Below are positions 1 through 4,929 of a stretch of 5,436 bases of DNA, in pieces. The position numbers and the translations under genes were made by a program. Where the stretch lies: contig JAPHUN010000292.1 in NCBI GenBank assembly GCA_026193435.1, positions 1 through 5,436 of the forward strand, read 5' to 3'. How positions within the stretch are numbered: position 1 is the first letter of the stretch; each line of letters begins with the position of its first letter. The notes beneath the pieces were generated by a model, which was given only the letters and a program-made list of their open reading frames with translations, was not told where the DNA came from and ran no database searches. This DNA comes from Chlorobium sp. (GTDB lineage: Bacteria; Bacteroidota; Chlorobiia; Chlorobiales; Chlorobiaceae).

Positions 1-416
1 CTTGTCCCTATGACCAGCCTGCCGTCTCTGGCCGAAATGTCATAGAGATAGAGCATCCGTGCCCGTGCCATGACATTTCCCATGCGCAGGTTTCCCGCTC
101 CGGAAACACCGTCAAAAAAAGCATCGACCACTCCGGTAATTTCAACCTCTTCTGATCGGACGCCTGTTTTTTCGACCATGAGCCTCGCATCGTTGACACT
201 TTCAGGACTACTCCTCCTGTAGGGCATCAGGACTGCGAGAACGTTTTCAGGCCCAAGCGCTCTTTTGGCAAGTTCACAGACAACAGCGGAGTCAATTCCA
301 CCGGAAAGCCCGAAAACCGCGCTCCTGAATCCGAACTTACGTATCTCGTTACGGATAAATGCAAGCAGAATCTCTTCTACCAACGCATAATTAAGATGCA
401 GGCATTGTGTATTCAT
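1..416 (-). CDS. nadE: NAD+ synthetase, N-terminal part (gene runs off the left edge)
   Basis: Encodes the first 138 residues of NAD+ synthetase, the cytoplasmic enzyme that amidates nicotinic acid adenine dinucleotide to NAD+ with ATP in the last step of NAD biosynthesis. The PP-loop ATP-pyrophosphatase motif SGGIDSA is at residues 38-44, followed by [10 protein letters not shown] at about 64-73 and the family segment [19 protein letters not shown] at 111-129. The synthetase domain begins almost at the N-terminus, so there is no room for an N-terminal nitrilase/glutaminase domain. This suggests the short type that uses free ammonia (about 270 residues), although a glutaminase elsewhere cannot be excluded. 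The ATG at 416 is preceded by a GAGG ribosome-binding site. It lies 36 bp downstream of the EnvC-like gene on the same strand and is probably cotranscribed. The C-terminal half lies outside the window. A 63-residue reading frame at 8-199 on this strand is only a shadow of this gene. Confidence 0.93.
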   Translation of the reverse strand, partial: MNTQCLHLNYALVEEILLAFIRNEIRKFGFRSAVFGLSGGIDSAVVCELAKRALGPENVLAVLMPYRRSSPESVNDARLMVEKTGVRSEEVEITGVVDAFFDGVSGAGNLRMGNVMARARMLYLYDISARDGRLVIGT

Positions 417-423
417 GGAAAAA

Positions 424-430
424 CCTCAAG
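424..430 (-). promoter_or_regulatory. Ribosome-binding site of nadE
   Basis: On the minus strand this reads CTTGAGG, with the GAGG core 7 bases before the nadE ATG at 416. It is the only well-placed Shine-Dalgarno sequence among the protein genes whose starts are visible here, and it supports the chosen start. Confidence 0.6.
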
Positions 431-452
431 AATAGTTATCGCTTTTCAAACC

Positions 453-1763
453 CTATTTTTTCAGCCATTTCTGAGGGTTCTGTTTCACCTTGCCTTTCCA
501 GACCTCGAAATGCACCAGAGAACCTCCCTCAGGCATCGAGCCGGCTACTCCTATAATCTCCCGTGCTGCAACCACGTCATCTTTAGCTACATTGATTTTC
601 GCAAGGTTCGCGTAGACCGTCAGATAGGATTTCGAATGCCGGATAATGACTATGTTACCGTATGTCGGGAGATAGGCGATCTGGGCTATTTTCCCACCCG
701 AAACCGCCCTGACAGGCACTCCGGAAGAAACAGATATATCTATTCCGTTATTTGTCGTAACAATGTTCAGGTCCGGATCGTTGATCCTGCCGAATTTCCT
801 GACCACAACCCCGTTTTCGACCGGCCAGGGCAAAATCCCCAGGGCTTTGTCAAAATCTTCCGATATTCGTGCAAGATCCGCTTCGGAGGTATCCGGAACA
901 GGAACCTTTCCTTCCAGCTTTCTTCTTTCAGCCTCCAGGCGTTTCCTCTCCTTTTCTTTTTCTATAGCTATCTGCTCCGCCCTGATCAGTTCTTCGATTT
1001 TACCCTGGAGTTTCAGTAACTTTTTCCGGTTTGCCTGTATCTCACCGGAAAACTTTTTTTTATCTTTTTTCAGGGCTATCAGAACGCTCTGTTTTTCATC
1101 TTTCTTCTTCGAAAAACTCTGCACCTGCCCCTGTTGCTCTTTGACGATTCCTGTTCGTTTCTGATAGCTCACTTCCAGAGCCTTTCGACTTGCATCAAGT
1201 TTTCTCGACGTACTCTGCAGATCATCTACGATACTGATCACAGCTTCAGACAAAAAACCTATATAACGGGATCGTACGATAGCCTGGTTCAGGGATGTCG
1301 CTGAAAAAAGCAGCTCGATATCATGTTTCGACCCGCTTTTGTAGACTCCTACCGCTATACGCCTGAACTCTTCTACAATGGCCTCATACCTGCTCTGGTT
1401 ATCAACAAACTGCTCCTTGAGCAGCTTGATTTCACTATCCTGACTGCGAAGCTTGGCATTATTTTTCGCAATCATTTCCTCAAGCAGCTTCAGCTGCCTG
1501 TTATAGTTTTTCAGCGCCTGCATCGAACGCGCTTCCTCTTTTGTTGTTTTCTTCAGTTTGGTCTGATACTCGTTAAGCTGCGTTTTAAGGCTCGAGAGAT
1601 CCTTTTCCAGTTTTTTCCTCTCTTTCATGATCTTGTCAATCTCCGGATTGCCGAGAGCAGTGGAGAGAGGCGCCAAACTTAAGGAAATGAGTATAATCAA
1701 AAGGGTCAGCGCTTTTTCAAGCCGGGGACGTTCTTTTCCTAAAGACCGGTTGTGTGCTTTCAT
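453..1763 (-). CDS. EnvC-like murein hydrolase activator (coiled coil plus degenerate LytM/M23 domain)
   Basis: A 436-residue exported protein. Residues 1-38 have a basic N-terminus and a hydrophobic stretch ([21 protein letters not shown]), which fits a signal peptide or membrane anchor. Residues 40-135 and 180-285 are charged and heptad-rich, giving two long coiled-coil segments around the conserved EnvC-type patch [18 protein letters not shown] (141-158). A LytM/M23 domain fills about 311-434. Its metal site is degenerate: the HxGxD position reads N338-N-G-I-D342, the YAHL position reads YANL with N386, and the HxH position reads L416-V-H418. Only D342 and H418 remain, so peptidase activity is unlikely. 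In E. coli, EnvC likewise has a non-catalytic LytM domain and activates amidases under FtsEX control; the same role here is inferred, and neither partner is in the window. The ATG at 1763 gives the signal peptide. An AGAGG lies 15 bases upstream, too far for a normal ribosome site. Probable operon with nadE. Confidence 0.87.
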   Translation of the reverse strand: MKAHNRSLGKERPRLEKALTLLIILISLSLAPLSTALGNPEIDKIMKERKKLEKDLSSLKTQLNEYQTKLKKTTKEEARSMQALKNYNRQLKLLEEMIAKNNAKLRSQDSEIKLLKEQFVDNQSRYEAIVEEFRRIAVGVYKSGSKHDIELLFSATSLNQAIVRSRYIGFLSEAVISIVDDLQSTSRKLDASRKALEVSYQKRTGIVKEQQGQVQSFSKKKDEKQSVLIALKKDKKKFSGEIQANRKKLLKLQGKIEELIRAEQIAIEKEKERKRLEAERRKLEGKVPVPDTSEADLARISEDFDKALGILPWPVENGVVVRKFGRINDPDLNIVTTNNGIDISVSSGVPVRAVSGGKIAQIAYLPTYGNIVIIRHSKSYLTVYANLAKINVAKDDVVAAREIIGVAGSMPEGGSLVHFEVWKGKVKQNPQKWLKK

Positions 1764-1946
1764 ATAATATATATTCGCCTCTCGAGGTTAATCATTACCG
1801 TTCAGGAAAATATGCGGAAAAATAGTCAAACCAAACACCACATTGCCATTTACCTGTAACGCTGTCATGCGGACAGATCGCACGCCGGACTGAACAGGAA
1901 TCAATCGGAAATTTTTTTTCTCTCTTTGAAATGTTTAAATAACGTT

Positions 1947-1974
1947 TTTTCAGTCATTGTAGTCATTTTATACA
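1947..1974 (+). promoter_or_regulatory. Candidate murA promoter abutting the start codon
   Basis: TTTTCA (1947-1952) and TATACA (1969-1974) are separated by 16 bases and resemble -35 and -10 boxes. The -10 box ends four bases before the murA ATG (1979), so transcription would start at or next to the initiation codon. This is an alternative to an unseen upstream promoter. The rest of the divergent spacer (1764-1946) holds a T8 run at 1911-1918 and a small hairpin, CTGTC/GACAG, around 1862-1876. No gene was seen in it. Confidence 0.4.
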
Positions 1975-1978
1975 GTAC

Positions 1979-3253
1979 ATGGACAAATTTGTCATTCAGG
2001 GAAGACGTCGTCTCAACGGGACAATCAAGGCATCCGGCTCGAAAAACTCGGCACTCCCGCTCATCGCGGCCACACTGCTTACGGAACGTGGAGAGATCAC
2101 ACTGGAGCGTATTCCCGATCTGAAAGATATCCGGACATTCCGGAAACTGCTTGAATATCTCGGTGCCGGTATACAATACAGGGATAATACCCTGACAGTC
2201 TCTACCTCGAACATCAGCTCTGTTCAGGCGCCTTACGAGCTGGTGAAACAGATGCGAGCGTCAATTTATGTGCTCGGTCCGCTCCTGGCCCGTTTCGGGC
2301 GCGCCAGCGTGTCACTTCCCGGAGGGTGCGCATTTGGCCCCAGGCCCATTGACCTTCACCTCATGGCAATGGAAAAACTTGGAGCCACAATCTCTATCGA
2401 GAAAGGTTTTATCGAAGCCGAAATACAAGGGAACCACCTCAAGGGCGCAGTGATAGAATTCCCGATAACTTCCGTTGGAGCAACAGGAAACGCGCTTATG
2501 GCCTCAGTTCTCGCACGGGGAAAAACAACGATCCTTAACGCTGCTGTCGAGCCGGAAATCGTCACGCTGTGCAATTTCCTCATCACAATGGGAGCGGATA
2601 TACAGGGGACAGGAACCTCGACTCTTGAGATAGAGGGTGTGGCGAGCCTCAAACCGGCCAACTTCACGAACATATTTGACAGGATTGAAGCGGCGACTCT
2701 TCTGACGGCCGGAGCCATTACCGGAAGTTCCATTATCGTTGAGGATGTCGATCCTTCACAAATGACAGCGATTCTGGCAAAATTTGAACATGCCGGATGC
2801 AAGATCATTACCGACAGAACGTCGATCGCCCTGCAAAGCCCTGAGAAGCTTTCACATACAGATGTCATCGCGAATCCCTACCCGGACTTCCCTACCGATA
2901 TGCAGGCACAGTGGATAGCGCTCATGACCCAGGCTGATGGGACCAGTCATATCATTGACAAAGTCTATCACGAACGATTCAATCATATCCCCGAACTCAA
3001 CCGGCTCGGCGCTCGTATTGAGATCAAGGGTAACGAAGCAACCGTCTACGGTCCAAGCTGGCTGACCGGAACAAAAGTGATGTCAACCGATCTCAGAGCC
3101 TCAGCCAGTCTCGTTCTTGCCGGACTTGCCGCGGAAGGCGTTACGGAAGTGCTGAGAATCTATCATCTTGACCGCGGCTACGAGAGACTCGAAGATAAAC
3201 TGAAACAACTCGGGGCGGATATTACACGGGAATCCTACCAGGAGTTCACATGA
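1979..3253 (+). CDS. murA: UDP-N-acetylglucosamine 1-carboxyvinyltransferase (MurA)
   Basis: A complete 424-residue enzyme, close to the usual length of about 420. It transfers enolpyruvate from PEP to UDP-GlcNAc in the cytoplasm, the first committed step of peptidoglycan synthesis. Key residues are all in place: K22-N23 in [25 protein letters not shown] at 92-107; the mobile active-site loop [11 protein letters not shown] with Cys117, the residue alkylated by fosfomycin in the family; [11 protein letters not shown] with Asp307; and [16 protein letters not shown] with Arg399. Because the loop has Cys rather than Asp, the fosfomycin-insensitive variant is not expected. The ATG at 1979 is the only sensible start: an in-frame stop lies at 1940-1942 with no ATG, GTG or TTG between. 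There is no Shine-Dalgarno sequence before it. It is divergent from the EnvC-like gene and followed by tRNA genes. Confidence 0.98.
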   Translation: MDKFVIQGRRRLNGTIKASGSKNSALPLIAATLLTERGEITLERIPDLKDIRTFRKLLEYLGAGIQYRDNTLTVSTSNISSVQAPYELVKQMRASIYVLGPLLARFGRASVSLPGGCAFGPRPIDLHLMAMEKLGATISIEKGFIEAEIQGNHLKGAVIEFPITSVGATGNALMASVLARGKTTILNAAVEPEIVTLCNFLITMGADIQGTGTSTLEIEGVASLKPANFTNIFDRIEAATLLTAGAITGSSIIVEDVDPSQMTAILAKFEHAGCKIITDRTSIALQSPEKLSHTDVIANPYPDFPTDMQAQWIALMTQADGTSHIIDKVYHERFNHIPELNRLGARIEIKGNEATVYGPSWLTGTKVMSTDLRASASLVLAGLAAEGVTEVLRIYHLDRGYERLEDKLKQLGADITRESYQEFT

Positions 3254-3256
3254 TCC

Positions 3257-3281
3257 CTTGAACTCTTCGAGCCATATTTTT
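3257..3281 (+). terminator. Weak candidate terminator after murA
   Basis: CTTGAA (3257-3262) pairs with TTCGAG (3266-3271), including one G-T pair, across a 3-base loop. A T5 run follows at 3277-3281. It begins four bases after the murA stop. The stem is short and the T run is not adjacent to it, so this is a tentative call; nothing better is visible before the tRNA promoter. Confidence 0.25.
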
Positions 3282-3351
3282 CCTGTCCGGGAAAGACCGT
3301 CAATCGTATTCAGAAAAATCACTTTGAAAACAATGAAATACGCCTTGAGAC

Positions 3352-3379
3352 TTGGATAATTGTATGAATAATTTATATT
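3352..3379 (+). promoter_or_regulatory. Promoter of the Ile-Glu-Arg tRNA cluster
   Basis: TTGGAT (3352-3357) and TATATT (3374-3379), separated by 16 bases, resemble a housekeeping sigma-factor promoter. The predicted start near 3386 leaves a leader of about 23 bases before tRNA-Ile. That leader contains a tiny hairpin, AAAGC/GCTTT, at 3391-3403. Confidence 0.55.
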
Positions 3380-3408
3380 AACTGACTCTGAAAGCCGGGC
3401 TTTTGCCA

Positions 3409-3482
3409 GGGCCCTTAGCTCAGTTGGTTAGAGCAAGCGACTCATAATCGCTAGGTCGTAGGTTCAAGTCCTACAGGGCCCA
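3409..3482 (+). tRNA. tRNA-Ile, anticodon CAT (lysidine type, reads AUA)
   Basis: A 74-base cloverleaf with all stems paired: acceptor GGGCCCT/AGGGCCC, D-stem GCTC/GAGC, anticodon stem AGCGA/TCGCT, and T-stem GTAGG/CCTAC with loop TTCAAGT. The anticodon CAT is at 3443-3445. CAT could mean methionine, but the anticodon arm and the following TNGGTCG closely match bacterial tRNA-Ile2 rather than elongator Met. The C4-G69 and C5-G68 pairs associated with TilS recognition are also present. C34 would then be modified to lysidine so that the tRNA decodes AUA. CCA is not encoded. First gene of a three-tRNA unit. Confidence 0.9.
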
Positions 3483-3506
3483 CAAGGCTCTGTCTATAGA
3501 AAAAAT

Positions 3507-3580
3507 GGCGTGTTCGTCTAGTGGCCCAGGACACCGCCCTCTCAAGGCGGAGATCACGGGTTCGAATCCCGTACACGCTA
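3507..3580 (+). tRNA. tRNA-Glu, anticodon CTC
   Basis: A 74-base cloverleaf: acceptor GGCGTGT/ACACGCT, D-stem GTCT/GGAC, anticodon stem CCGCC/GGCGG, and T-stem ACGGG/CCCGT with loop TTCGAAT. The anticodon CTC (3541-3543) reads GAG. The TCGTCTAG and GGCCCAGGACACCGCC segments are typical of bacterial tRNA-Glu. The first acceptor pair is G1-U72 instead of G-C, and CCA is not encoded. It lies 24 bases after tRNA-Ile and 22 bases before tRNA-Arg. In organisms that make tetrapyrroles by the C5 route, glutamyl-tRNA also supplies chlorophyll precursors, but whether this isoacceptor is used for that is unknown. Confidence 0.95.
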
Positions 3581-3602
3581 CAGATTCAGCCATTTTTTCG
3601 CT

Positions 3603-3676
<74 letters not shown>

Positions 3677-3678
3677 CG

Positions 3679-3708
3679 AAGTCGTTCCCTGACAGAGCGA
3701 CTTTTTTT
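3679..3708 (+). terminator. Intrinsic terminator of the tRNA cluster
   Basis: AAGTCGTTC (3679-3687) pairs with GAGCGACTT (3695-3703) over 9 bp, with one G-T pair and a 7-base loop. The T run spans 3702-3708. It starts two bases after the end of tRNA-Arg. Confidence 0.85.
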
Positions 3709-3783
3709 CTTTAGACAGGCCTTTCGTCCGGCATTCCCCTCTCCCCCATCCAGCAATTCTGAAATTCTGCAATCATCTCAAAG

Positions 3784-3804
3784 AACTAAGCACGAAGAAC
3801 TATC
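3784..3804 (+). repeat. Degenerate heptamer tract, 3 units
   Basis: Reads as AACTAAG, CACGAAG, AACTATC. The outer units resemble those of the larger array at 3929-3970, and both tracts end in AACTAT. Confidence 0.45.
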
Positions 3805-3835
3805 CCCTCTCTAACACGTAGCACACAACAGATGG

Positions 3836-3858
3836 ATTCCCGTGTCAAGCACGGGAAT
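3836..3858. repeat. REP-like palindrome
   Basis: ATTCCCGTG (3836-3844) and CACGGGAAT (3850-3858) are perfect 9-bp inverted arms around a TCAAG loop. The surrounding GATGG...GACA context resembles dispersed intergenic palindromes seen in many bacterial genomes. It is followed by A7 rather than T's, so it is not a plus-strand terminator. On the minus strand, the T run preceding the hairpin is on the wrong side. Confidence 0.65.
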
Positions 3859-3880
3859 GACAAAAAAACTCGCTCAGCCC

Positions 3881-3908
3881 GACTCTTCGTTCTTCGCTCA
3901 TCACTCAT
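3881..3908 (-). repeat. Degenerate heptamer tract, 4 units, inverted orientation
   Basis: Read on the minus strand this is ATGAGTG, ATGAGCG, AAGAACG, AAGAGTC: four 7-base units of similar purine-rich pattern, opposite in orientation to the 3929-3970 array. Confidence 0.45.
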
Positions 3909-3928
3909 ATCGGGCACTCATCCTTTTC

Positions 3929-3970
3929 AACTGAGAACTGAGAACTGAGGACTAAGAACTGAGAACTATG
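3929..3970 (+). repeat. Heptamer tandem array, 6 units of AACTGAG
   Basis: Six 7-base units occupy exactly 42 bases: AACTGAG three times, then GACTAAG, AACTGAG and AACTATG. Four of the six are identical. It is non-coding and lies between two tRNA transcription units. Confidence 0.85.
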
Positions 3971-3973
3971 CAT

Positions 3974-3994
3974 ACTCATTGCTCATCGCTATCC
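3974..3994 (-). repeat. Degenerate heptamer tract, 3 units, inverted orientation
   Basis: On the plus strand this reads ACTCATT, GCTCATC, GCTATCC. On the minus strand the units are GGATAGC, GATGAGC and AATGAGT, related to the 3881-3908 tract. It adjoins the main array directly. Confidence 0.4.
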
Positions 3995-4040
3995 CCCGCT
4001 TATCCGCCTGCAGAATTCCAGGTAATAGTTATCAGGACTA

Positions 4041-4069
4041 TTGTAAATAAAAGAATATTCACCTATATT
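4041..4069 (+). promoter_or_regulatory. Promoter of tRNA-Gln
   Basis: TTGTAA (4041-4046) and TATATT (4064-4069) are separated by an ideal 17 bases. The expected start near 4076 is only a few bases before the tRNA at 4082. Confidence 0.7.
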
Positions 4070-4081
4070 TTGACCTCACTT

Positions 4082-4154
4082 TGAGGAGTGGCCAAATTGG
4101 TAAGGCACCTGATTCTGGATCAGGCAACTGCAGGTTCGAGTCCTGCCTCCTCAG
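4082..4154 (+). tRNA. tRNA-Gln, anticodon CTG
   Basis: A 73-base cloverleaf: acceptor TGAGGAG/CTCCTCA, D-stem GCC/GGC, anticodon stem CCTGA/TCAGG, and T-stem GCAGG/CCTGC with loop TTCGAGT. The anticodon CTG (4115-4117) reads CAG. The U1-A72 end pair and G73 discriminator are typical glutamine identity features. CCA is not encoded. It forms its own transcription unit with promoter and terminator. Confidence 0.96.
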
Positions 4155-4161
4155 CACTTTC

Positions 4162-4197
4162 AAAGCCTTGTAGCAAGATATGTTACGAGGCTTTTTT
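4162..4197 (+). terminator. Intrinsic terminator of tRNA-Gln
   Basis: AAAGCCTTGTA (4162-4172) pairs with TACGAGGCTTT (4184-4194) over 11 bp, with one G-T pair and an 11-base loop. It ends in a T6 run (4192-4197), seven bases after the tRNA. Confidence 0.85.
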
Positions 4198-4394
4198 GCA
4201 TTTCACCGAAAGCGTTTCGATTTTTCAATATTCCTGCAAAAGCCCTGCCCTGTCTCATCGCGATAGCAGCATCGTCATACGGCACCGTTCCATCCTCTTG
4301 CAAGCGTCTCACAACAGATGATCAGACGCTTCAAATGCGTCGGCCTGTTGAGCTTTTTCACCTGCTGATATCACGACGTATTGAGGGGGACATA
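4198..4394. other. Non-coding spacer with overlapping hairpins
   Basis: No gene is seen between the tRNA-Gln terminator and the convergent lipoprotein terminator. The only structure is AGCGTCT (4303-4309), which can pair with AGACGCT (4324-4330). The latter can alternatively pair, through GACGC, with GCGTC at 4337-4341. The two hairpins exclude each other. Confidence 0.5.
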
Positions 4395-4429
4395 AAAAAA
4401 GGAGACAAGCATAACTTATCTCCTTTTTT
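4395..4429 (-). terminator. Terminator of the lipoprotein gene, probably bidirectional
   Basis: AAAAAAGGAGA (4395-4405) and TCTCCTTTTTT (4419-4429) are perfect 11-bp arms, with AAG/CTT continuing inside the loop. Either strand yields a stem followed by U's. On the minus strand it sits 25 bases after the lipoprotein stop codon, and it would also stop plus-strand read-through from tRNA-Gln. Confidence 0.85.
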
Positions 4430-4454
4430 CGTGTAACGCTGTAGTATACGCGTC

Positions 4455-4778
4455 TTACTTCATAGCGTCTTTTGCTGCGTCTGCTGCACCTTCAACTGCA
4501 TCGCCTGCTGCTTCAGCGGCACCTTCAACGGCTTCAGTTGCTGCATCAGCTGCTTTCTCTACAACACTTTCTGATGCTTCTTCAGCAGCTTCTTCTGCTG
4601 CTTCCTCAACAGCCTCTTCAGCTGCCGCACCTGCTTCTTCTGCCGCTTCTTCAACAGCTTCTTCAGACTCTACCGCCTGTTCCTGCACAGCTTCTTCAGT
4701 TGCCTGTTCTGCTTTAGGAGCACAACCGAATACTGATACGGAGCTCACGAGGAAAAGAAAAATGAAAAGTTTTTTCAT
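4455..4778 (-). CDS. Small Ala/Glu-rich lipoprotein of unknown function
   Basis: A 107-residue protein whose signal sequence MKKLFIFLFLVSSVSVFGC has a lipobox-like VFGC. Cys19 would be lipidated, leaving an 89-residue envelope-anchored mature chain. The rest is low-complexity and almost entirely Ala, Glu, Asp, Val and Lys. EEAx tetrads dominate residues 28-67, and looser Ala-rich repeats (AADAATEAVEGAAEAAGDAVEG) follow. This composition predicts one long acidic helix. There is no enzyme motif, and the chain ends in Lys107. I do not recognise the family. The coding DNA is rich in GCW and GAA triplets, which favours repeat-length change. The ATG at 4778 is the only start giving the signal peptide; no Shine-Dalgarno sequence is visible. 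It has its own promoter and terminator, so it appears to be a single-gene unit. A Leu-rich reading frame on the opposite strand (4472-4717) is an artefact of this repeat. Confidence 0.82.
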   Translation of the reverse strand: MKKLFIFLFLVSSVSVFGCAPKAEQATEEAVQEQAVESEEAVEEAAEEAGAAAEEAVEEAAEEAAEEASESVVEKAADAATEAVEGAAEAAGDAVEGAADAAKDAMK

Positions 4779-4838
4779 GATGACGTTCTGGTTTGTAAGG
4801 TTACGTTAACAACATCTTGCAGCTTGTTCTGCTACAAT

Positions 4839-4866
4839 ATATTAAAGAAAAACAGCGAGTTTTCAA
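4839..4866 (-). promoter_or_regulatory. Promoter of the lipoprotein gene
   Basis: On the minus strand TTGAAA (4866-4861) and TAATAT (4844-4839) are 16 bases apart. An overlapping TATATT gives 19-base spacing. The start near 4832 would give a leader of about 54 bases. Confidence 0.5.
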
Positions 4867-4877
4867 AAGTCCCCCGC

Positions 4878-4917
4878 ATGTATACCATGGATGCGAACAC
4901 GCAGCCATGGTACACGT
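4878..4917 (-). terminator. Long hairpin after acnB, terminator or 3' end stabiliser
   Basis: The arms 4878-4890 and 4905-4917 pair over 13 positions around CCATGG/CCATGG, with one A-C mismatch and one G-T pair. A further TGCG/CGCA stem (4892-4895 with 4900-4903) closes a 4-base loop across an A-G mismatch. It lies 12 bases past the acnB stop. The nearest T run on the minus strand is only T4, starting 8 bases later, so it is not a classical terminator. Protection of the acnB mRNA end is an equal possibility. Confidence 0.55.
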
Positions 4918-4929
4918 CAGCCAAACAGA

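Larger units (their letters stand above)
3711..4040. other. Repeat-bearing non-coding interval
   Basis: About 330 bases between the tRNA-cluster terminator and the tRNA-Gln promoter. I see no protein gene. The content is a REP-like palindrome and four short tracts with 7-base periodicity, listed separately. The stretch 3711-3783 is pyrimidine-rich without recognisable structure. Confidence 0.7.

Noticed and set aside
396..1019. A 207-residue plus-strand frame, and others at 763-1164 and 1323-1682
   Set aside because: Antisense shadows of the EnvC-like gene, whose product has a signal peptide, coiled coils and a recognisable LytM domain.
1824..1829. TTGACT on the minus strand as the -35 box of the EnvC-like gene
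   Set aside because: No acceptable -10 box lies 16-18 bases downstream of it.
2356..2868. A 170-residue minus-strand frame inside murA
   Set aside because: murA is full length with all catalytic residues; the opposite frame has no domain features.
3784..3994. A CRISPR array
   Set aside because: Units are 7 bases without spacers, and no cas genes are present.
3824..4320. An 11-base direct repeat, CACAACAGATG, at 3824-3834 and 4310-4320
   Set aside because: A few exact 11-mer matches are expected by chance in 5.4 kb, and the flanks do not match, so it is not evidence of a mobile element.
4088..4321. A 77-residue plus-strand reading frame starting MAKLVRHL
   Set aside because: Its first third is tRNA-Gln read as protein and the rest crosses that tRNA's terminator; there is no ribosome site.
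4472..4717. A Leu/Gln-rich plus-strand frame of 81 residues
   Set aside because: It is the complement of the Ala/Glu codon repeat of the lipoprotein; the minus-strand frame has a signal sequence, promoter and terminator.
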